A program made the position numbers and the translations under genes. Below are positions 23,098-29,296 of a stretch of DNA of 29,296 nucleotides, piece after piece. This DNA is from JADKCL01 sp046050405. Its GTDB lineage: Bacteria; Bacteroidota; Bacteroidia; J057; JADKCL01. Location of the stretch: assembly GCA_046050405.1 (NCBI GenBank), contig JBJOPY010000062.1, forward strand, positions 1 through 29,296. The letters run 5' to 3'. Each line of letters starts with the position of its first letter. Positions within the stretch are counted from its first letter, which is position 1. The notes beneath the pieces are model-generated. The model ran no database searches, was not told the origin of the DNA, and saw only the letters and a program-made list of their open reading frames with translations.

Positions 23098-25533
23098 ATG
23101 AGACCTACCCTCTCCTTTGCATGGCATTGCCTCTTGATCCTCCCGCTCATGTTTGGACTTGTGAGAGGCCAGGTGGGCAAGGAACTGAACCTTAAGCTGG
23201 AGCGGTCTGTCTATCTCGAGGAGAAGGCCGATGGGGACAATGGCAACCAGGAACCCCACTTGAAATTCCCACATCTTCTGGAATACCGCAAGTACGACGG
23301 CAAGGAAGATATCAAGCGGATCGAGAAGGCTGAGCAAGCACGGAACCTGATCGCATTGGATACCCTCCTGAGGAATTTCATCGGTCATTGGGGCATTCAG
23401 AATTTCAGTGACAATGTCGAATACCTCTGGAAGGCAGGACAGGTCAAGGAACTCCTCGGCGATACGGTGGCAGCCGCCCTGTACTATGAAATCGGACTGA
23501 AAAACCAGCGCCCCTGGCAACCCAAGGTGAAGATTCACTATGACTCCCTCAGGATCAAGAAAAATGTGGAATGGGTGGATTTGCAATTCTACTACGAGAT
23601 CCTGGAAGCGCGCAGGAAGATCGATCCGCTGATTCCGCCCAAGGGGGTGATGCTGAACATGGGTTCCAAGATCAACTCTGACCAACCAGACTACGCACCC
23701 TTCATGCACCCCAGTGACTCAGTGCTTATTTTTACCAGCCGGCGGGATGAGGAGATCGTCATCGATGATGTGACCGAACGCAAAAACGAAGACCTCTATT
23801 TTGTGGAAAAAGGATTCATCGACGGAAGCTGGAGCTATGCGCAACGTTTTCCCGGGAAGATCAACAGCCTCTACAATGAGGGTTCTGCAACACTCGGCCC
23901 CGACGGGCGAACACTGTATTTTACCCGCTGTGACGAACCGAGTGGATACGGCTCTTGCGACATTTACACCGCCGACTTCATCGGCGGAGACTGGGAAAAC
24001 ATCCGCAACCTCGGCCCCAATGTGAACTCAGCGGACTGGGACAGTCACCCCAACATCACACCAGACGGGAAATCGCTGTATTTCACGAGCAATCGCAAGG
24101 GAGGATTCGGCAAATGCGACCTCTATGTCACCCACAGACTAGAAGATGGGACATGGACGATGGCGGAGAACCTGGGTCCCGTCGTCAACACCGTCGAAGA
24201 CGAAGTCACTCCGTTTTTCCACCAAATCAACCAGACCTTGTACTTCAGCTCCACGGGACACATCATGAACCTGGGTGGGTATGACATCTACAAATCCCGA
24301 TGGATGGGAGACCACTGGGAAAACCCCAAGAATGTAGGCCCCCTCGTGAATTCGAGCTCGAACGAATACTATTTCTCCATCGATGGGAAGGGTGCGCGAC
24401 TCTTCTATGCAAGCGCCAAAAAAGATCAAAACAAGGCAGAATACAAGCAGAACTTCGATCTGTATTCCTTTCCGATGCCCATGGAGGCCCGCCCCGATGC
24501 CATCGTGACACTCTCCGGCTACCTGGTCGATTCCGTCACCCATCACCCGATCACGGGGATCGTGCTGGTGATCGACAGGGAACGAGGCATAGAAGTGGCT
24601 CCGAAGCATATCAACCGATACGGGTACTTCGAATTCGACTTGATCAACAATCACGCATACGAGATCTACATCCAAGGGGAAAACTTCCTCACCATCAAGG
24701 AGAATGTCACCCTCAGCGGCGACACCTCATTCACGGAAATCGTCAAGAGCCTGGATGCGGGGAAGCCGATGGTATTTGAGAACCTGCATTTTGACGATAA
24801 CAGCTATGAGGTGTATGGCGATGTCGAGCCCAAGCTCAACTATTTGATTGCTTTTCTCAAGAAGTACCCGATGTTTCGGCTCGACATCAAAGGGCATACG
24901 GACAGTGATGGTGATGCCAAATACAACCTTGAACTCTCCCGCAAACGTGCCGCCAAGATCCGCAAATACATCGTCAGGGTGGGGGGCTTCCCGGAGGACA
25001 TGGTCACCGCCCAGGGATTTGGCGAGACTCGCCCCTTGGTACCCAATGACAACGAAGTCCACAAGAACCTGAATCGCCGTGTGGAATTCGAACTTTGGCT
25101 TGATCAGACTTATACGGGCCCCATGGTGCTTCCCACGAGGGAGGAATTTGACTTTGACGAGCAGGCCGAGGAGGAGATGGATCACGAATTCATGAAGGAA
25201 TCCGACGGGGAACTAACCAAGCCGAAGAACTGGACGATTACGATTGGGAATCCGACCCGGAGGAAGAGAATGAAGGATCGCTGGACGAGGATGAGGATTC
25301 AGGAAAGGAAGAGGATGCGAATCCGCCGAGCGAGGACGAAACCGAAATGGAGGACGATGGAGAGTCGGACGGCGACGATCCCCAGTGATCCGCAGCACAA
25401 AAGGCTGGCATTCGTTAAGAAACAGTTCCCGAATTTCAAATTGGTCGAGGTGAAAAATACATTCCCAAAGGCTGTCAACGGTTCGACAGGTTCTTACAGC
25501 GATTTCTTTTTTACGAAAGACACTAAGCAATAG
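23098..25533 (+). CDS. PorE-like envelope protein: PD40 propeller, CRD, OmpA domain; 3' end probably frameshifted
   Basis: The 811-residue frame has a signal peptide (about 1-25, no lipobox Cys) and a helical TPR-like region (about 75-180). PD40 propeller blades follow (about 195-460), with repeated DGRTLYFTR, DGKSLYFTSNR and GGYDIYKSR motifs. A carboxypeptidase-regulatory-like domain (about 467-545) precedes an OmpA C-terminal peptidoglycan-binding domain (about 558-668, with LDIKGHTDSDGD and LSRKRAAKIRKYI). This order is that of PorE, which anchors the type IX secretion machinery to the cell wall. Here the signal peptide is not lipoprotein-type, so it may be a paralog. AAGGA overlapping the upstream stop sits six bases before the ATG. 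After about residue 703 the frame turns into an unnatural Arg/Lys/Met-rich sequence. A neighbouring frame encodes an acidic tail ending at 25388, so the true end is probably there. Confidence 0.85.
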   Translation: MRPTLSFAWHCLLILPLMFGLVRGQVGKELNLKLERSVYLEEKADGDNGNQEPHLKFPHLLEYRKYDGKEDIKRIEKAEQARNLIALDTLLRNFIGHWGIQNFSDNVEYLWKAGQVKELLGDTVAAALYYEIGLKNQRPWQPKVKIHYDSLRIKKNVEWVDLQFYYEILEARRKIDPLIPPKGVMLNMGSKINSDQPDYAPFMHPSDSVLIFTSRRDEEIVIDDVTERKNEDLYFVEKGFIDGSWSYAQRFPGKINSLYNEGSATLGPDGRTLYFTRCDEPSGYGSCDIYTADFIGGDWENIRNLGPNVNSADWDSHPNITPDGKSLYFTSNRKGGFGKCDLYVTHRLEDGTWTMAENLGPVVNTVEDEVTPFFHQINQTLYFSSTGHIMNLGGYDIYKSRWMGDHWENPKNVGPLVNSSSNEYYFSIDGKGARLFYASAKKDQNKAEYKQNFDLYSFPMPMEARPDAIVTLSGYLVDSVTHHPITGIVLVIDRERGIEVAPKHINRYGYFEFDLINNHAYEIYIQGENFLTIKENVTLSGDTSFTEIVKSLDAGKPMVFENLHFDDNSYEVYGDVEPKLNYLIAFLKKYPMFRLDIKGHTDSDGDAKYNLELSRKRAAKIRKYIVRVGGFPEDMVTAQGFGETRPLVPNDNEVHKNLNRRVEFELWLDQTYTGPMVLPTREEFDFDEQAEEEMDHEFMKESDGELTKPKNWTITIGNPTRRKRMKDRWTRMRIQERKRMRIRRARTKPKWRTMESRTATIPSDPQHKRLAFVKKQFPNFKLVEVKNTFPKAVNGSTGSYSDFFFTKDTKQ
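25209..25388 (+). other. Out-of-frame acidic tail of the PorE-like protein (likely frameshift)
   Basis: In the -1 frame relative to the upstream gene, this segment encodes TNQAEELDDYDWESDPEEE and then a stretch of mixed Glu, Asp, Ser and Gly ending in DGDDPQ and TGA at 25386-25388. It continues the acidic character already started in frame by FDFDEQAEEEMDHEF. The switch can be made by restoring one G to the GGGG run at 25207-25210. The in-frame alternative reads as a string of Arg (AGG/AGA), Lys and Met codons, the usual shadow of GAG/GAA-rich coding DNA. Confidence 0.7.
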
Positions 25534-25827
25534 AATAGGCTGGTCAACCAGGTGTCACTGAACGTCGCATGATGAATAAGTGGGGGAACTTATCTAACGT
25601 CCAGCATACGGCATTATCACCGAATTAGAAGAAGAGAATCCAGCAATAGGGCATGAGGGCGATCTGCATGCAAGGCACAGATGTCGGGAAAAATAGCTGC
25701 CGGGGAACGGATCCTGGAGAATCAGCAACAGGAATTTGAATTTCATCCACTAATTTTACCCGATGACAAGATCCACGCCGGTGGCGAAGAAGGCTGAGCC
25801 TCTTCGAGCGGACGCTGAAGAAAAGGG
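25534..25827. other. Intergenic region before the GH3 gene
   Basis: No open frame, strong hairpin or clear promoter pair was found here. If the PorE-like gene truly ends at 25388, the non-coding stretch is 439 bases and includes 25389-25533. It separates the PorE-like operon from the GH3-dxr-rseP operon and should contain the latter's promoter. Confidence 0.5.
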
Positions 25828-27348
25828 ATGGGCATAAAGCGCAAGATAGCTGAAATATGGGCTGGTCGCAGGGTCAAGGCCATCCGAAGGGTGCATCAAG
25901 ACCCCATGGGATCACAGCATCGCACCCTGAAGGCATTGATATCCACGGCAGCAGGAACCCAATTCGGCAAAGACCACCACTTTCGCACGATTCGTACACC
26001 CAAGGAGTATCGTACCTTGGTGCCTGTGCGTGACTACGAGGCCGCCAAGGATTACTTCCTGAAAATTCGGGACGGGGCTGCGGATATCGCATGGCCCGGA
26101 AGACCGCTCTACCTCGCCAAGACATCCGGCACGGTCAGTGGAGCCAAGTACATCCCCATCACCCGCGCCTCCATCAAATACCAATTGCTGGGTGCCCGGG
26201 ATGCATTGATGATGTACATCGTCTCCTCGGGAAACAGTGCCTTTCTCGATGGGAACATGATGTTCCTCAGCGGCAGCCCCGTCTTGGAAACCTACCCCGG
26301 CGGGACAATGGTGGGGCGATTGTCCGGGATCGTGAATCATTTCATCCCTGCCTACCTGAAACGGAACCAAGTCCCGACGCTCGCCACCAATTGCATCGAG
26401 GCCTGGGAGGAAAAGATCGAGAAGATCCTGGATGAGACCATCGGGTGCGACCTGCGCCTGATCTCCGGCATCCCCCCGTGGGTGCAAATGTTTTTCGAGC
26501 GGTTGCAAGAGCGTACCGGCAAGAAGCCACTGGAGCAGTGGCCGTGCATGCATGTATTCGTGCAGGGCGGAGTGGATTTCTCCCCCTATGCACCTGTGTT
26601 CAGGAAATTTCTCGAGGACAGGGTGGATATCGTGGAGGTGTTTCCCGCCTCGGAGGGGTTTTTCGCGATTCAGGACACCTTGGTCAACCGGGGATTGCTG
26701 CTGAACCTCGACTACGGCATCTACTACGAGTTCATCCCCGTGGAGGAGTATGGGAATCCGAATGCGACCCGGCTTGGAATCGAAGACGTGGAGCTCGAGA
26801 GGCAATACGCCTTGGTGGTCAGTACAAACGCTGGTCTCTGGGCGTATGACATCGGCGATACGGTCAAGTTCGTCAGCAAAAACCCACATCGCATCCGTGT
26901 CACAGGGCGCGTGAAGCATTTTATCAGCGCCTTTGGCGAACACGTGATCGTGGAGGAAGTGAACCAGGCCATCTTCGCCTCCTGTGAGAGGCTGAATGCA
27001 CAAGTGAATGAATTCACCGTGGCGCCCATGGTATTGCAAGGAGAGGGGGCAAGCTACCATGAATGGTTCATCGAATTCGGGAAACTCCCCGACGACATGC
27101 CTGAATTCGCCGCAACCCTCGATGCAGAAATGCGTAAGCAAAACTCCTATTACAATGACCTGAGAACGGGGGCGATGCTGAAACCTGCCGTGGTGCGGGT
27201 CCTGAGACAGAATGCGACAAGGGATTACATGCGATCGGAAGGCAAACTGGGTGGACAAAACAAATTCCCTCGCCTGGGCAACAACAGAAAGATAGCGGAT
27301 TGGTTAACAAAATTCATGGAAACAGGCCACGGCCCCAGAATCGATTGA
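25828..27348 (+). CDS. GH3 family protein (acyl-adenylate-forming amido synthetase-like)
   Basis: GH3 proteins belong to the adenylate-forming (ANL) superfamily; plant members conjugate amino acids to hormones such as auxin and jasmonate, while the role of bacterial ones is mostly unknown. The 506-residue product shows the nucleotide-binding loop YLAKTSGTVSGAKYIPIT (95-112, TSGT 99-102). Mid-protein come VFPASEGFFAIQD and LNLDYGIYYEF, then the YALVVSTNAGLWAYDIGDTV segment typical of GH3. A C-terminal domain begins near VTGRVKHFISAFGEHV, which probably closes over the active site. The ATG at 25828 follows AAAAGGG closely. It is the first gene ahead of dxr and rseP, with its TGA directly abutting the dxr TTG in the same frame. 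The bacterial substrate cannot be predicted from sequence. Confidence 0.93.
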   Translation: MGIKRKIAEIWAGRRVKAIRRVHQDPMGSQHRTLKALISTAAGTQFGKDHHFRTIRTPKEYRTLVPVRDYEAAKDYFLKIRDGAADIAWPGRPLYLAKTSGTVSGAKYIPITRASIKYQLLGARDALMMYIVSSGNSAFLDGNMMFLSGSPVLETYPGGTMVGRLSGIVNHFIPAYLKRNQVPTLATNCIEAWEEKIEKILDETIGCDLRLISGIPPWVQMFFERLQERTGKKPLEQWPCMHVFVQGGVDFSPYAPVFRKFLEDRVDIVEVFPASEGFFAIQDTLVNRGLLLNLDYGIYYEFIPVEEYGNPNATRLGIEDVELERQYALVVSTNAGLWAYDIGDTVKFVSKNPHRIRVTGRVKHFISAFGEHVIVEEVNQAIFASCERLNAQVNEFTVAPMVLQGEGASYHEWFIEFGKLPDDMPEFAATLDAEMRKQNSYYNDLRTGAMLKPAVVRVLRQNATRDYMRSEGKLGGQNKFPRLGNNRKIADWLTKFMETGHGPRID

Positions 27349-28521
27349 TTGGAAGACAATAAGCGCCATATCGCCATCCTAGGCTCGACCGGCTCAATTG
27401 GTTCCCAAGCCCTTGAAGTGGTCAGGCTGCACCAAGACCAGCTGACGGTCAGTGTCCTCACGGCCCACCATAATGCACGGCTGCTCATTCAGCAGGCCCG
27501 CGAGTTTGTCCCGAATGCCGTGGTGATCGCGGAAAAAAGCCATTATGGGACTGTGCGCGATGCGTTGGAGGATTTGCCGATCAAGGTCTATGCCGGGGAG
27601 GAGTCCCTGGAGCAGGTCGTGCAGATGGACGAGATCGACATCGTGCTCACGGCATTGGTGGGATTCTCAGGGCTGAAGCCTACCCTGAATGCGATCAGAA
27701 ACGGGAAGCACATCGCCCTGGCCAACAAGGAAACGCTGGTCGTGGCCGGACAGCTGGTGACAGACCTTGCAAGGAAGAACCGTGTGAGCATCCTCCCCGT
27801 GGACAGCGAGCACAGTGCCATTTTCCAGTGCTTGGTCGGAGAGCAGCACAATCCGATCGAGAAGATCTACCTCACAGCATCGGGGGGGCCCTTCCGGGGC
27901 TATGGCAGGGAGGCACTGGCCAGAGTCACGAAAGCACAGGCCCTCAAGCACCCCAACTGGGATATGGGCGCGAAGATCACCATCGACTCGGCGAGCATGA
28001 TGAACAAGGGCCTGGAGGTGATCGAGGCAAAATGGCTGTTTGGATTGCGGGACGACCAGATCGACATCATCGTGCACCCGCAGTCCATCATTCACAGCCT
28101 CGTGCAATTCGAGGACGGCAGCATGAAGGCGCAGATGGGCCTCCCTGACATGCGGCTCCCGATCCAGTACGCCCTCCTGTTTCCGCAGCGGGCGAAGAAT
28201 GACTGGCCGAGGTTCCATTTCGCCAAGTACCCCTCGCTCACCTTTGAGGACATCGACCGCGAGGTCTTTTCCAACCTGGAACATGCATTTCGAGCCATGG
28301 CGATGGGTGGAAACGCCGCCTGCATCCTGAATGCCGCCAACGAAGTGACGGTACGGCTCTTCCTGGAAGAAAAAATCAGCTTTACAGAGATATCGGACTT
28401 GAATGGCCAAGCCTTGCGCACACTACTCCACCTGCCAGAGGCAAGTCCGGAGCAGCTGTTCGAGACCGACCGTATGGCACGGGCTTGGGTCATGGATCAG
28501 GTCATCCCAAATCACATTTAG
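27349..28521 (+). CDS. dxr: 1-deoxy-D-xylulose 5-phosphate reductoisomerase
   Basis: Dxr (IspC) converts 1-deoxy-D-xylulose 5-phosphate to 2-C-methyl-D-erythritol 4-phosphate with NADPH and a divalent metal, the committed step of the MEP isoprenoid pathway. The 390 residues match the family. The NADPH-binding motif ILGSTGSIGSQ lies at 10-20. Conserved active-site segments follow: ALANKETLVVAG, PVDSEHSAIFQCL (metal-binding Asp and Glu), TASGGPF, HPNWDMGAKITIDSAS, MMNKGLEVIEA, and HPQSIIHSLVQFEDGS. The start is TTG, immediately after the GH3 stop with no gap and in the same frame; no in-frame ATG is available and the N-terminus has normal length. Translation probably depends on coupling to the GH3 gene. 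rseP follows after 20 bases, a common Bacteroidota pairing. Confidence 0.96.
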   Translation: MEDNKRHIAILGSTGSIGSQALEVVRLHQDQLTVSVLTAHHNARLLIQQAREFVPNAVVIAEKSHYGTVRDALEDLPIKVYAGEESLEQVVQMDEIDIVLTALVGFSGLKPTLNAIRNGKHIALANKETLVVAGQLVTDLARKNRVSILPVDSEHSAIFQCLVGEQHNPIEKIYLTASGGPFRGYGREALARVTKAQALKHPNWDMGAKITIDSASMMNKGLEVIEAKWLFGLRDDQIDIIVHPQSIIHSLVQFEDGSMKAQMGLPDMRLPIQYALLFPQRAKNDWPRFHFAKYPSLTFEDIDREVFSNLEHAFRAMAMGGNAACILNAANEVTVRLFLEEKISFTEISDLNGQALRTLLHLPEASPEQLFETDRMARAWVMDQVIPNHI

Positions 28522-28541
28522 CTACAAGACGCAGATTGGCA

Positions 28542-29296
28542 ATGGAATTACTTCGGACGATCGGGTTGATGTTACTCGCACTGAGCATTCTGATCGTGAT
28601 CCATGAACTGGGTCACTATTGGGCGGCCCGGATGTTCAAGATCAGGGTGGAGAGATTTTTCCTGTTCTTTGACTACAAGTTCAAGCTCTTCAGCCTGAAG
28701 AAGGGCGAAACAGAGTACGGCGTAGGCTGGATCCCGCTGGGTGGATATGTCAAGATCGCAGGAATGCTGGACGAGAGCATGGACGGGCAGGCCGCTGTGG
28801 GCCCCGCGCAACCCTGGGAGTTCCGGTCGAAACCCATCTGGCAGAGGCTCATCGTCATGCTCGGTGGCATCATCATGAATGTCATCCTCGGCTGTGTGAT
28901 TTTCATCGGCCTCAAGTTTCTGGTAGGGGACAGGGTCACCCCCATGGACAAGCTGGAATTTGGCATCGTCGTGGATGAGAATTCCGTCCTCCATCCTCTT
29001 GGGTTCAGGACCGGAGACAAGATTCTGAGCTACAATGGCAAGGCCTACCCCAGTCTGGAGGACTATTCGAATCCGAGCAAGCTGGTAGATTCCGAGAAGA
29101 TCTTCGAGGTGAGGCATGCGGACGGGCAGGTGGAGAAAATCTCATTGCCGGATTCGATCATGGGAAAGTTCCAGGACTCCGGCGAACCCGCACTGTTCAT
29201 GCCTGACATGGCACCCATCCTCCATGTATTGGAATACGATGCGAAAAAGGTGACGGATGCGATGGCAAGGAATCCGCAGATGGATACGGCGGAGGT
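28542..29296 (+). CDS. rseP: RseP-type site-2 protease (partial, truncated by window end)
   Basis: This is an intramembrane zinc metalloprotease of the RseP/S2P (M50) family, which cleaves membrane-bound anti-sigma factors and remnant signal peptides. The visible 251 codons start at ATG 28542. TM1 carries the zinc-binding HELGH (H21, E22, H25). A membrane-associated region WIPLGGYVKIAGMLDE follows, as do the PWEFRSKPIWQRLIVMLGG segment and TM2 (IIMNVILGCVIFIGL). The first part of a PDZ domain has VVDENSVLHPLGFRTGDKIL. The second PDZ and the C-terminal membrane part with the metal-binding NxxPxPxLDG motif lie beyond the window. It is cotranscribed with dxr, 20 bases upstream. Confidence 0.94.
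   Translation, partial: MELLRTIGLMLLALSILIVIHELGHYWAARMFKIRVERFFLFFDYKFKLFSLKKGETEYGVGWIPLGGYVKIAGMLDESMDGQAAVGPAQPWEFRSKPIWQRLIVMLGGIIMNVILGCVIFIGLKFLVGDRVTPMDKLEFGIVVDENSVLHPLGFRTGDKILSYNGKAYPSLEDYSNPSKLVDSEKIFEVRHADGQVEKISLPDSIMGKFQDSGEPALFMPDMAPILHVLEYDAKKVTDAMARNPQMDTAE

Noticed and set aside
25207..25235. Programmed -1 ribosomal frameshifting at the end of the PorE-like gene
   Set aside because: No XXXYYYZ slippery heptamer or clear downstream stem is visible; a simple one-base indel in the G run is a better explanation.

Overview
The window looks like a chromosomal segment of a fairly GC-rich member of the Bacteroidota. Evidence: two secreted proteins end in a type IX secretion (T9SS) type A sorting domain; one protein has the TPR / PD40 propeller / carboxypeptidase-regulatory / OmpA order of the T9SS-associated PorE family; PiT is paired with DUF47; a bacterial GH3-family gene is followed by dxr and rseP; and some upstream regions carry the Bacteroidota -7 element TAnnTTTG. 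A Saprospirales-like organism would fit, but that is inference. No rRNA, tRNA, CRISPR array or transposase was seen.

Layout. 1-3372 (all minus): the start of a probable transketolase C-terminal subunit at the edge, the transketolase N-terminal subunit, and a PiT phosphate transporter behind its DUF47 (PhoU-like) partner. 3373-5159: an accessory islet with a GC-rich non-coding block, then 3.2 tandem copies of a 70-bp unit carrying long inverted repeats, running directly into a lower-GC Fic-family gene that starts with TTG. 5160-8382 (minus): RNase R and DapD (lysine/diaminopimelate pathway). 8857-10734 (plus): a GT4-like and a GT2 glycosyltransferase in one reading frame, separated by a single TAG. 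10769-14777 (minus): two tandem paralogous T9SS-exported proteins. 14897-17873 (minus): a 2-oxo-acid dehydrogenase E2 and a CinA-like protein. 18135-19224 (minus): overlapping exbB-exbD. 19491-20399 (minus): an exported protein with YD/RHS-like repeats, divergent from 20668-25533 (plus), a two-gene operon for a periplasmic coiled-coil protein and a PorE-like OmpA protein. 25828-29296 (plus): GH3-family protein, Dxr (MEP isoprenoid pathway) and the start of the site-2 protease RseP.

Most genes are ordinary housekeeping or envelope functions. The parts worth a second look are: (i) the tandem inverted-repeat array abutting fic, whose protein ends in a winged-helix-like domain, suggesting an autoregulatory operator array; (ii) two gene pairs (GT4|GT2 and GH3|dxr) in the same frame with a single stop codon and a TTG start between them; (iii) a probable one-base frameshift at a GGGG run in the PorE-like gene, which replaces an acidic tail with an artificial basic one; and (iv) the diverged tandem T9SS paralogs with visibly different base composition.
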